From: Ruminococcus sp.
Lineage (GTDB): Bacteria; Bacillota; Clostridia; Oscillospirales; Ruminococcaceae
Reading direction: 5' to 3'
Assembly (NCBI RefSeq): GCF_016287535.1
Contig: NZ_JAEFAJ010000037.1
Location: 1 to 33,698, forward strand
DNA: 33,698 nt
Under the pieces are notes generated by a model. It saw nothing but the letters and a program-made list of their open reading frames with translations. It was not told where the DNA came from and made no database searches. Positions 19,647-27,129 of this stretch are shown here, one piece after another. Within the stretch, counting starts at the first letter, position 1; each line of letters starts with the position of its first letter. The translations under genes were made by a program, and so were the position numbers.

Positions 19647-21353
19647 TTACATCTGTGCGTTGAAGAGAGCTGAGAGCTCATAAACAACATCATCGCTGTC
19701 AGCGTCGATATATACAGCTTCGTTGATAGATGACAGATCCTTGAGGGAATCTATTTCTTCATTGTAGCCTATGGTATATATAGGTATTCCGTAATGACTT
19801 ACGATACCTGCTGATGTGTTGTACTCGACTCCGCGGTTGCATCTGCCGTCGCTGAGCACAAATATCATTGTCTTTGCGCCGGGAATGCTTTCCTTATACT
19901 CGTTTATCATATTGATACCTACAAGGAGAGCGTCATATGTAGCAGTATTTCCGCCTGCCTTCATTTTCTCAACTGCTCCGGCAAAGTAGGAACGCTGTTC
20001 AAGATCGAACTGAGCGATTGGAAGATTTAGGGTAACATCGTCGTTATAGGTGATAAGTCCGACATAGTTATCGGATCTGATGTTCTTTGAAGCTTCAAGG
20101 AGTGAATCCTTCAGTCTCCTGAGCGGATCGCCGGTCATGCTGCCTGAAACGTCAGCGATAAAGAGAGCGATAGTTGGCGCACCTGAGTCCTTTTCCTCTT
20201 TCCAGAGACGCTGAGCGCTTGTAATGTCTGAACCGCTGATGTCCTTTGTGTTGTAGCTGAAGCTTTCCGGATCGAATCCGTATTCCTTTGCGTGTGCCTG
20301 AGGACCGCTGCTGAGTGCGTAACTGAGGAAAGCGCTGAGGGCTTCCTTCTGATCTGCGCTGAGATCGCCTACACTGTAAAGCGGATTGCTGTGTCTGTAT
20401 CCGAAAGGAATGAAATCGTAGCCGCCCTTGAGTACGGGGCTGTTTGTATAAGCCTGAAACTCAACGACGCCTGCCTGAAGAGTACCGCTCTGCATTGCGT
20501 TTACCATCTGATCGGTGGTATAGCATACGAAAGGTATACCCTTCTGGAGCTGCTGGAACTTTGATATTGCGGAATCACTGAGAATATTGCTTCCGTCAAA
20601 GTGCTGAAGCGCGTTTACGAGGAAGTTCAGACCTGTAGCTGAAGTATAAGGATAGGTATAGCCCATCTGGAGATCTCCTGCCACAACTGCGTCAACTACG
20701 TTTTCAAATGATACGGAACCGTATTTTGAACTGATAGAAGAAGCTGCTGTACGGGAAATAGCGATACCTGCGGTATTTGATACAAGGGATTCGGCTTCAA
20801 GACTGAGCTTTGCGCCCTGTTCCACTGCAAGCTTGCCGAAGAGCTCGTTTGACGGAGTATATGCCTGAGGAATGTGAACATTATTGGAAATATAGTCTGC
20901 CGAAGCTCCGGAAGGTATGCTTCTGACGCTTACAGAAACAGTCTTTCCGTTTGAAAGGCGGTTCTTCTGATTGTTGAACTCTTCCGCGGTCTCATTGAGC
21001 CAGCCGTTGTTGTTTTTTCCTGCCTTCTCGGAAGTGGAGAAGATCTCGATATCCACATCGCCGTCACCTACGACGGTGAGAGGATATTTTGTTTCGATAT
21101 TAGGGAGATTAGCCGAGCCCTTGTCCGAATAATCCACAGTGCCCTTTATCTTTTCAGCATTGAGAATAGTCACGTTTTTCAGCGCTTTCTGGAGCTTCTC
21201 TTCGGGATTGTCTATAGTGATCTTGTTGCTTGTGCCCGGAAGCGGTTTATTATCTTTATTTGACGAGCTTTTGTTTATTACCGCGATTATCATCACCATA
21301 GTGATAACAGCGCCGATTATCGCGATCACGAGAGGGGTTTTGCTTTTGTTCAT
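19647..21353 (-). CDS. Membrane-anchored solute-binding/von Willebrand factor A protein
   Basis: 568 residues. One N-terminal membrane helix (about 8-27) without lipobox anchors it with the bulk outside. Residues about 85-385 resemble a periplasmic-binding-type (SBP_bac_11-like) fold (GLNFLVNALQHFDGS, GTLQAGVVEFQAY, FIPFGYRHSNPLY). Residues 393-568 are a VWA domain with a complete metal-ion adhesion site: DVSGS (401-405), T470 in GGNTATYD and D502 in LSDG. VWA domains bind protein ligands through the metal. The ATG overlaps the upstream gene's stop by four bases (ATGA), so both are co-translated. Such fusions occur in Firmicutes, often beside stress or membrane proteins; role here unknown. 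Confidence 0.88.
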   Translation of the reverse strand: MNKSKTPLVIAIIGAVITMVMIIAVINKSSSNKDNKPLPGTSNKITIDNPEEKLQKALKNVTILNAEKIKGTVDYSDKGSANLPNIETKYPLTVVGDGDVDIEIFSTSEKAGKNNNGWLNETAEEFNNQKNRLSNGKTVSVSVRSIPSGASADYISNNVHIPQAYTPSNELFGKLAVEQGAKLSLEAESLVSNTAGIAISRTAASSISSKYGSVSFENVVDAVVAGDLQMGYTYPYTSATGLNFLVNALQHFDGSNILSDSAISKFQQLQKGIPFVCYTTDQMVNAMQSGTLQAGVVEFQAYTNSPVLKGGYDFIPFGYRHSNPLYSVGDLSADQKEALSAFLSYALSSGPQAHAKEYGFDPESFSYNTKDISGSDITSAQRLWKEEKDSGAPTIALFIADVSGSMTGDPLRRLKDSLLEASKNIRSDNYVGLITYNDDVTLNLPIAQFDLEQRSYFAGAVEKMKAGGNTATYDALLVGINMINEYKESIPGAKTMIFVLSDGRCNRGVEYNTSAGIVSHYGIPIYTIGYNEEIDSLKDLSSINEAVYIDADSDDVVYELSALFNAQM

Positions 21354-22027
21354 GTTATATCCTCACTTTCCATTTCTTTTTTGTATTCGTGTATAGAATC
21401 TATAATAAGCTTGAGAGATCTTATTTCCGTACTGTTCCTTTCATTGTCGGTCATCTGTGAGACTTCGATGAGAAGGTTGGTATAATCCTGCAGTATCTTG
21501 TCATTCCTGTCAGTAAGCATACGGAGATAGCCCTTATGGGTATTTATCTCCTCATAGCGTGAAGAGGACTGCATGATAGCGGTACGTTTCATAAACATAG
21601 TCATATTGTTCAGCATGACTGACTGGATATCCTGATTGACGAGTTCATATACGCCGCCGCTGGAACTAATTGTATCGAGAGTTTCGGACTTTTTTCTGAA
21701 AAGCTCCCACTGTTCTATCATTTTTGAAGCCTCCTGACGGCACAGGGGATAATCCTTCAGGTCTTTCATGACGTTGATGTAGTCATCAGGCTCATTCAGG
21801 GAATCAAAAGTATTCTCATCTATCATATAGGAGCGCCGGAAGGCTTTTTTGCCAAGAGCAGCGACCTTTACGAAGAAGTAATTGCCCGCGCTAAGTACGG
21901 CTACAATAAGTATTATAGCTATAATGGACAATCCCGCGGAATCAAGGATATTGGTCCCGCCGAATATAAGAGCGCCGAGACCGGCTATGATAAGATTAAA
22001 GATTATCTGCCCCAGATTGTTTTTCAA
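21350..22027 (-). CDS. Two-helix membrane protein co-translated with the VWA protein
   Basis: 225 residues. Two N-terminal membrane helices (about 8-26 and 32-55: IFNLIIAGLGALIFGG and GLSIIAIILIVAVLSAGNYF) are followed by a charged, largely helical cytoplasmic region with probable coiled coil (about 85-220). I do not recognise a family. The start codon is TTG at 22025-22027, with GGGGTG five bases before it; no ATG upstream fits. The gene overlaps the VWA gene by four bases and shares its promoter at 22076-22104. The pairing suggests a membrane complex with the VWA part outside and this protein's helical domain inside. Confidence 0.75.
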   Translation of the reverse strand: MKNNLGQIIFNLIIAGLGALIFGGTNILDSAGLSIIAIILIVAVLSAGNYFFVKVAALGKKAFRRSYMIDENTFDSLNEPDDYINVMKDLKDYPLCRQEASKMIEQWELFRKKSETLDTISSSGGVYELVNQDIQSVMLNNMTMFMKRTAIMQSSSRYEEINTHKGYLRMLTDRNDKILQDYTNLLIEVSQMTDNERNSTEIRSLKLIIDSIHEYKKEMESEDIT

Positions 22028-22049
22028 AGAATCACCCCAATCAGCTGTG

Positions 22050-22071
22050 TTTGACTGCTTTTTACGTCAAA
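22050..22071. promoter_or_regulatory. Inverted repeat at the start of the VWA operon transcript
   Basis: TTTGAC (22050-22055) and GTCAAA (22066-22071) are perfect 6-bp inverted repeats with a 10-base spacer, located just downstream of the -10 element, around the transcription start. This position suits a repressor operator, or a short leader hairpin. Confidence 0.4.
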
Positions 22072-22075
22072 ATAT

Positions 22076-22104
22076 ATTATATAACATTTTCAGTAAAATG
22101 TCAA
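22076..22104 (-). promoter_or_regulatory. Sigma-A promoter of the membrane protein/VWA operon
   Basis: Minus-strand TTGACA (22099-22104), 17 bases, TATAAT (22076-22081): perfect consensus, about 50 bases before the TTG start at 22027. The 140 bases from here to the scaffoldin terminator hold nothing else I can identify. Confidence 0.8.
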
Positions 22105-22243
22105 TGACAGGGGAGGTGGTAAGGCAGATAATTCTGTTATAGGACTATATAACCTGTGATATGGTCTGACGAACTCTTATAAAGCACTATTGAACGCGAA
22201 ATGTGCTGCGATTAACATTACTCTACCACGTATTAATAAAAAT

Positions 22244-22269
22244 AGCAGCCTGCAATGCTGCAGGCTGCT
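22244..22269 (-). terminator. Terminator of the scaffoldin gene
   Basis: A perfect 11-bp stem AGCAGCCTGCA/TGCAGGCTGCT (22244-22254, 22259-22269) with a 4-base loop, followed on the minus strand by ATTTTTATT, 30 bases past the scaffoldin stop. Confidence 0.85.
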
Positions 22270-22298
22270 GTAATATTATTAAGTTCTCTTTTATAGGA

Positions 22299-24245
22299 TC
22301 ACTTTCTGTCCTTCATAAAGTCTTCCATAGACTTTACAGAACCTGTTGCTGTTGAAGCATAAGCATAGTATGCGAGGATATTTGATGCGTCAACTGCATC
22401 TATAGTGCTGTCAGCGTTAACATTTGCAGCAAGCTTCTGCTTTTCTGTGAATGTACCGCTCTGGTTTGTTGAAAGTCTTGCGTATTCAGCAAGTACCATA
22501 GAAGCGTCAACTGCGTCAACAAGACCGTCGTCGTTTACGTCGCCGAGCTTGAATGTGATCTCAGAACCGCCTGTAACTGTTACAGTTAAAGGAGTGAAGG
22601 CTGTTGAGTAGTTGTACTTTGTGCTGTCCTTGAATACCTTGCACTGGCTGTCGAAGCCTACTGTGAAGTCGCCGTTTGCAGCGCCATCGGGAACCTTTAC
22701 TATAAGTGAGAATGCAGCCTTGCCGTCTGTAGGAACTATAGGCTCTCCGTCTGTACCTACTGCTGTGAAGTTAGCGCGGTACTCATCGAGGTTTGTTGAA
22801 ACAGACTTGTTTCCGATAGCAGCAGACTTGCCGCCGATCTGTGTGATCTTGAGTGAAGAACCAACCTTGAACTGAACGTCCATAGCAGAAACGGGCTTGC
22901 CGTCAGCCTTGATGTTAGCGTAAACTGTGATCTCATCGCCGGGCTTTGCTGAGATGCTGCTCTTGCCGTTCTCGTCAACGAATGAGAAGCTGATATCTGC
23001 GCTGCTTGTTGAGCCGCCGCTGTTACCGCCGTTGCCGCTGCCGGAAACATTGATCGTAAGAGGTGTGGATGATGTAGGATAATTGTAATTTGTGCTGTCC
23101 TTGAATACCTTGCACTGCTTGTCGAAGCCTACAGTATAGCTTCCTGCTGCAGCGTCATCGGGAACCTTTACAACAAGTGAAAAAGCAGCCTTTCCGTCTG
23201 TGGGGACAAGAGGCTCACCGGTTGTATCAACTGCTGTGAAGTTAGCGCGGTACTCCTCTATATTTGAAGAAACAGGCTTGTTTCCGATAGCAGCTGACTT
23301 ACCGCCGATCTGTGTGATCTTGACAGGTGAATCAGCCTTGAACTGAACGTCCATAGCAGAAACGGGCTGACCGCCTGCCTTGATGTTAGCGAAAACTGTG
23401 ATCTCGTCGCCGGGCTTTGCAGAAATGCTGCTGTTTCCGTTTTCGTCAACGAAAGAGAAGCTTACTTCAGAACCGCTGCTTGTTGTCTCTCCGTCGTCAC
23501 CGACTACTTTGATAGTAAGCGGTGCGAGCTTGAGGTTGCCGTTCTCTGTGGTATATCTCTGCTTCTGCCCCTCTACCATTGGTGAAGGATTATTGTTCTT
23601 GCCTGACTTATCCGTATTGTATTCGCAGAACTTTACAGTATATGAACCTGCGCTGATGTTCTGCGGGATGATTGTGTCAAATACATAGAAGGGGTATGAA
23701 TCGGACTTTTCGCCTGCCCATGAATAAGGCACACCGGCGTTCATCCATGAACAGCCGATATAGTAGTTGTCTGTGCCTGCAGCTGTCTGAGAGCTGTCAA
23801 CGCCGAATACCGGAAGACCTGCTGCCGAATATCCGTCAAGCTTGTCATACTTTCCGGCGAAGGAAATATAGGAGTCAGTCTTGAAAGTGCTGCCCTTGAT
23901 GGTATATTCCTTTTCGCCTTCCTTGTATGGATCAAGCGGATCATATACCTTGAATTCGATATCTTTTGAGTCTGTGGTAATGCCTACAAGAAGCGAATCT
24001 GTTGAGTTATCCTCGCCCTCGCCGTAATAAAGGGCACAGGGGAGAACGTAACCGCCTGAAGGGATATCGGTCTTCTTGATAGTTACTGTGGAACTTGCGT
24101 CAGCTGCTGAAGGCTTGCTTATGTCATAGGTCATGACTGAAAAGCTCTTTGAAGTGTCTGCAGCTCCGACTGTTGCAGGAACCGCTGCACCTATCATTGT
24201 TGCAGCCATGCAGAATGATGTGATTGCAGAAATAAACTTTTTCAT
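22299..24245 (-). CDS. Cellulosomal scaffoldin with two cohesins and a C-terminal dockerin
   Basis: 648 residues: signal peptide 1-29; an N-terminal beta-rich module (about 34-246) I cannot assign; cohesin 1 (about 261-401); a Gly/Ser/Asn linker; cohesin 2 (about 417-556); dockerin (about 565-632). The cohesins share long identical runs (e.g. SFSFVDENG, SSISAKPGDEITV, PVSAMDVQFK, ITQIGGKSAAIGN) and should hold the same class of dockerin, probably the enzyme type of GH30, CotH and serpin here. The dockerin (GDVNDDGLVDAVDASMVLAE, then NVNADSTIDAVDAS) would bind another scaffoldin; its second calcium loop starts with Asn instead of Asp. The layout resembles R. flavefaciens ScaA, but scaB, scaC, cttA and scaE are not adjacent, so I give no symbol. 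Start chosen at 24245 for AAAGGAAG upstream and the signal peptide MKKFISAITS. Confidence 0.93.
   Translation of the reverse strand: MKKFISAITSFCMAATMIGAAVPATVGAADTSKSFSVMTYDISKPSAADASSTVTIKKTDIPSGGYVLPCALYYGEGEDNSTDSLLVGITTDSKDIEFKVYDPLDPYKEGEKEYTIKGSTFKTDSYISFAGKYDKLDGYSAAGLPVFGVDSSQTAAGTDNYYIGCSWMNAGVPYSWAGEKSDSYPFYVFDTIIPQNISAGSYTVKFCEYNTDKSGKNNNPSPMVEGQKQRYTTENGNLKLAPLTIKVVGDDGETTSSGSEVSFSFVDENGNSSISAKPGDEITVFANIKAGGQPVSAMDVQFKADSPVKITQIGGKSAAIGNKPVSSNIEEYRANFTAVDTTGEPLVPTDGKAAFSLVVKVPDDAAAGSYTVGFDKQCKVFKDSTNYNYPTSSTPLTINVSGSGNGGNSGGSTSSADISFSFVDENGKSSISAKPGDEITVYANIKADGKPVSAMDVQFKVGSSLKITQIGGKSAAIGNKSVSTNLDEYRANFTAVGTDGEPIVPTDGKAAFSLIVKVPDGAANGDFTVGFDSQCKVFKDSTKYNYSTAFTPLTVTVTGGSEITFKLGDVNDDGLVDAVDASMVLAEYARLSTNQSGTFTEKQKLAANVNADSTIDAVDASNILAYYAYASTATGSVKSMEDFMKDRK
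22578..23465 (-). repeat. Two tandem near-identical cohesin-coding units
   Basis: Nucleotide stretches coding for cohesin 1 (about 23042-23465) and cohesin 2 (about 22578-22997) are highly alike, including long identical runs around the AKPGDEIT and QIGGKSAAIGN codons. This points to tandem duplication within the gene with homogenisation, and the pair could recombine to gain or lose a cohesin. Confidence 0.75.
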
Positions 24246-24383
24246 TTGCAATACTTCCTTTCCTTGGGTTTTACGCCTTAAAACGTATTCAATCATACCT
24301 TTGACGTTCATAAAGAAAAATGATGGATAACGAACTGACGAAATACACATTATTCCTTCTCAGCGTCAAATGTACTTTGTGTT

Positions 24384-24412
24384 ATTATATCATAAAAACC
24401 GCCATATGTCAA
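24384..24412 (-). promoter_or_regulatory. Sigma-A promoter of the scaffoldin gene
   Basis: Minus-strand TTGACA (24407-24412), 17 bases, TATAAT (24384-24389): perfect consensus. The transcript would have a leader of about 130 bases (to 24246), in which TTTGACG and CGTCAAA (near 24364-24370 and 24300-24306) could pair at long range and GTTTTA/TAAAAC could form a small hairpin before the ribosome site. Confidence 0.8.
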
Positions 24413-24501
24413 TGCAATTGTTGCGCTAATTAACGATACATAAAGTTAAAACAGCGTTAATTAGTTTATTGTTTTTTTCGGCAGATTATTACGGCAAAAA
24501 G

Positions 24502-24533
24502 AAACATCAGCTGTCTTATGACAGCTGATGTTT
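24502..24533 (-). terminator. Terminator of the GH30 xylanase gene
   Basis: A perfect 14-bp stem AAACATCAGCTGTC/GACAGCTGATGTTT (24502-24515, 24520-24533) with a TTAT loop, followed on the minus strand by CTTTTTG. Confidence 0.85.
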
Positions 24534-24610
24534 AAAAAGCATATATTTTTTAATCAGGAAGATCAATTCCTGTGACTGCTGCTGCCATATCAGGAAGCCA
24601 TAGCAGTGCA

Positions 24611-26887
24611 TCAGCCGATAGATGTGATATTTTCGGCGTAGTTTTCGGGGAAGCTTTTAAGCAGTCCGAGGAGATATTTCTGTATGGTCGAAGCGTCGCT
24701 GTTGGTTATGCCTCCGCCTGCCTCGTAAACGTCTCCGTTGAACTTGCCTGCCTCTGAAAGCTGGTATTTGCTCGGATTTGCAAGAGACTGCATTATGATA
24801 ACGGCATCGCCCATATCAATATTGTCGTCACAGTTTGCGTCGCCCCACTTGGTGACCTTTCCTTCAAGAGCCGTTTTAGGATCCTGAGTAGTTACAGATG
24901 TTGTAGTTGCTGATGTAGTAGTTTCCGTTGTTGTAGTAGTTGTTGTCTCTGATGTGGTAGTGGTCGTTGTGGTAGTGGTCGTTGTGGTAGTCGTAGTAGT
25001 TGTTGTGGTGGTAGTTGTCGTTGTAGTAGTGGTAGTTGCTGCGGGACCGTCTACTACCGTACCGCTCTTGGCAACGATAGCTTCGTCTATGGAGAAGCTG
25101 CCTGAACCGGTTTCGGTCTCGACGTAGAGCTTCAGGCTTGAAGCGCCTGCGGGGATAGTATAATTCGGATTTGAGAGAAGCACATATTCACCGTTTGAAG
25201 ACTCAGCCTGTGCGATATGGGCGTAACTTGTCTCGCCGTTGAGCGAATACTCCAGTGAAAGCATCATGTTCTGCGTTGTGCTGTCGTTATTTGCTGCGCA
25301 AACGCTGAAGCTGTATGTCTCTCCTGCCTTGAAGGTGAGTGAATCAAGAGTCTTTACAGCGCCGTGCCATGCACTGGTTCTGTCAGAAACTGTGAGTGCC
25401 TTGCTGCCCTTATAGGCTGTACCGCCGGTAGCAACCGTAGCGCCGCCTCTGCCTTCCCAGTCGTCGCTGCCTTCCTCAAAGGTATCGTGGTAGTAGTATC
25501 CGTTTTCGTCGGGTTCGATAGGCTCCGGCGGAGTCGGATCCTTGCCACCCTCAAAGCCCTTGCCGTCGCTCTCAAGTCCTACGACGAATGTAGTAACGCT
25601 GTTTGCGGGGAGCTGTGCGGTAAATGAAGCGCCGCTTGCGGAGATTCCGCCTATTTTAGCGATGTTTTCGCTTCCTGAGGTCCTGTATGTATCAACATTC
25701 GTGACTGTTCTGCCGCTGAGGGTGAACTGCTGCGAAACAGCACCGCTGCCTTTATTTATAGCGACTACAGTTGCCTGTGTGTCGCTGTGCTTGTAAGCGG
25801 AAACGAGGATATTCGTATTAGGCTGCTCTGTAGCGTCGATACGTACATCTCCGGGACGTACCCATTTTGAGAACTGTGCCATTGCGTAACCGCGCTTGGA
25901 GATCTTTCCGGTATCCCACATCGGGCTGTACTGACGGCGGATATACCACCATACATAAGCGTTCATATTACCTACAACGAGAGCGTTGTGGATATTTTCA
26001 GCTACCTGAACGCCTTCAGGCCAGCGGTCCGCCGAGTTGTTGTCGCTGTTCGGCACATATACCTCTGTCATCCATATTTCCTTGCCGCAGTTTTCAAGGG
26101 CAGGGAAGTCCATCTGGCTGCGCTGCGTGCCGTAGAAATGAGTTCCGAACATATCGCAGTTTGCCATAGCCTGAGCGTTGTTAAGGATAGCGTTGTAGTA
26201 ATCCTTGCTGTAGCTGAAGCTCTCAGGCGACATCATTTTTGTATTTGTTCCTGCTGTTACAGCCTTTCCGTAGTTCGCAAGGAAGCTTGCGCAACGGTCC
26301 GGAGCCCAGTATGTCCACTCGCCCGACCAGTCAGGCTCGTTCTGTACAGAGATGGAATTGAGCTCAACGCCCTGACTGTTACAGTATTTGATGAAGTCAT
26401 TGAGGTGCTGAGCGTATTGCGCTTCAGATCCGTTTTTAAGAACGTACTGACCGCCGCGCGGACCGCCGGAGCCGTTCTGACGCATTGAAGCCGGTGGATT
26501 CCATGGAGTAGCGAATACTGTAGCGCCGAGCTTCTGGGCTCTCTGAGCAGTAGGTATCGCATTCTTCCATGCGTTCTTGTCGTCACTTACGAAGATACGA
26601 AGTATAGTGAGACCAAGCTCATTTTCGCCGTTTCCAAAAGCGGTCTGCACCTGTTCAGCGGTCATATCTCCGGGAGCTCCGTTCTGAACATTGTAGCTCT
26701 GCCACTCCGGGTGGTTCATACCGCCAAAGCCGCGGATAGTCTGATACTCCTTGTTGGTGTTGATTGTGCAGGCGCCTGCAGCGTCTGCCTCAAAGTCGTG
26801 TGACTGAACGGCACTTGTTGCTGAGAACAGCATAGCTCCGGCAACAACAGTTGAAAGCACAGACTTCAGTTTTCTGGTAATATTCAT
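24611..26887 (-). CDS. GH30 glucuronoxylanase with CBM22 and C-terminal dockerin
   Basis: 758 residues: signal peptide about 1-37; GH30 catalytic barrel with side beta-domain about 40-437; CBM22-like module about 465-607 (GRGGATVATGG, SDRTSAWHGA); an almost pure poly-Thr linker about 617-665; dockerin about 682-745 (GDANCDDNIDMGDAVIIMQ). Likely catalytic residues are Glu184 (VQNEPDW, acid/base) and Glu275 (WMTEVYV, nucleophile). YVWWYIRRQYSP (311-322) contains the Arg that in GH30 subfamily 8 contacts the 4-O-methylglucuronic acid side chain, so endo-cleavage of glucuronoxylan is the expected reaction, outside the cell on the cellulosome. AGGGGG precedes the ATG by seven bases, itself preceded by a hairpin and a consensus promoter. 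The dockerin is of the enzyme type. Confidence 0.94.
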   Translation of the reverse strand: MNITRKLKSVLSTVVAGAMLFSATSAVQSHDFEADAAGACTINTNKEYQTIRGFGGMNHPEWQSYNVQNGAPGDMTAEQVQTAFGNGENELGLTILRIFVSDDKNAWKNAIPTAQRAQKLGATVFATPWNPPASMRQNGSGGPRGGQYVLKNGSEAQYAQHLNDFIKYCNSQGVELNSISVQNEPDWSGEWTYWAPDRCASFLANYGKAVTAGTNTKMMSPESFSYSKDYYNAILNNAQAMANCDMFGTHFYGTQRSQMDFPALENCGKEIWMTEVYVPNSDNNSADRWPEGVQVAENIHNALVVGNMNAYVWWYIRRQYSPMWDTGKISKRGYAMAQFSKWVRPGDVRIDATEQPNTNILVSAYKHSDTQATVVAINKGSGAVSQQFTLSGRTVTNVDTYRTSGSENIAKIGGISASGASFTAQLPANSVTTFVVGLESDGKGFEGGKDPTPPEPIEPDENGYYYHDTFEEGSDDWEGRGGATVATGGTAYKGSKALTVSDRTSAWHGAVKTLDSLTFKAGETYSFSVCAANNDSTTQNMMLSLEYSLNGETSYAHIAQAESSNGEYVLLSNPNYTIPAGASSLKLYVETETGSGSFSIDEAIVAKSGTVVDGPAATTTTTTTTTTTTTTTTTTTTTTTTTTTTSETTTTTTTETTTSATTTSVTTQDPKTALEGKVTKWGDANCDDNIDMGDAVIIMQSLANPSKYQLSEAGKFNGDVYEAGGGITNSDASTIQKYLLGLLKSFPENYAENITSIG

Positions 26888-26903
26888 TTAAGTACCCCCT
26901 GCC

Positions 26904-26929
26904 TGCAGCTGTTTGAGAACGCAGCTGCA
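26904..26929 (-). promoter_or_regulatory. Hairpin in the GH30 mRNA leader
   Basis: TGCAGCTG and CAGCTGCA (26904-26911, 26922-26929), a perfect 8-bp stem with a 10-base loop, sit between the promoter and the AGGGGG ribosome site. No T-run follows, so it is more likely to affect mRNA stability or translation than to terminate. Confidence 0.45.
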
Positions 26930-26945
26930 AATATTGTTTAATGTA

Positions 26946-26974
26946 ATAATAGCTCAAATTATGCATTCTGTAAA
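26946..26974 (-). promoter_or_regulatory. Sigma-A promoter of the GH30 gene
   Basis: Minus-strand TTTACA (26969-26974), 17 bases, TATTAT (26946-26951), about 60 bases before the start codon at 26887. Confidence 0.65.
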
Positions 26975-27069
26975 CTCAAAAAATGCCACAAAGGTGGACA
27001 AAACGAAGAAGTTGTGTATAATTCTTTAAGAGACGGCTGTGATGTTGAAAGATACATATCATATTGTGC

Positions 27070-27109
27070 AAAAAAGGTCTCCTGCGGCAGACGACTGCCA
27101 CAGGAGACC
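27070..27109 (-). terminator. Terminator of the CotH gene
   Basis: A 15-bp stem with one mismatch (GGTCTCCTG-C-GGCAG at 27076-27090, CTGCC-A-CAGGAGACC at 27095-27109) followed on the minus strand by six Ts. It separates the CotH transcript from the GH30 gene downstream, so the two are expressed separately. Confidence 0.88.
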
Positions 27110-27129
27110 CTGGTATATTATATCTGTTA

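Noticed and set aside
22299..24245. Calling the scaffoldin gene scaA
   Set aside because: Architecture is similar, but none of the sca cluster neighbours are present in the window and several scaffoldins of such bacteria share two cohesins and a dockerin.
25988..26488. 166-codon plus-strand frame opposite the GH30 gene
   Set aside because: Antisense shadow of the catalytic domain; Val/Arg/Cys-rich composition unlike real proteins here.
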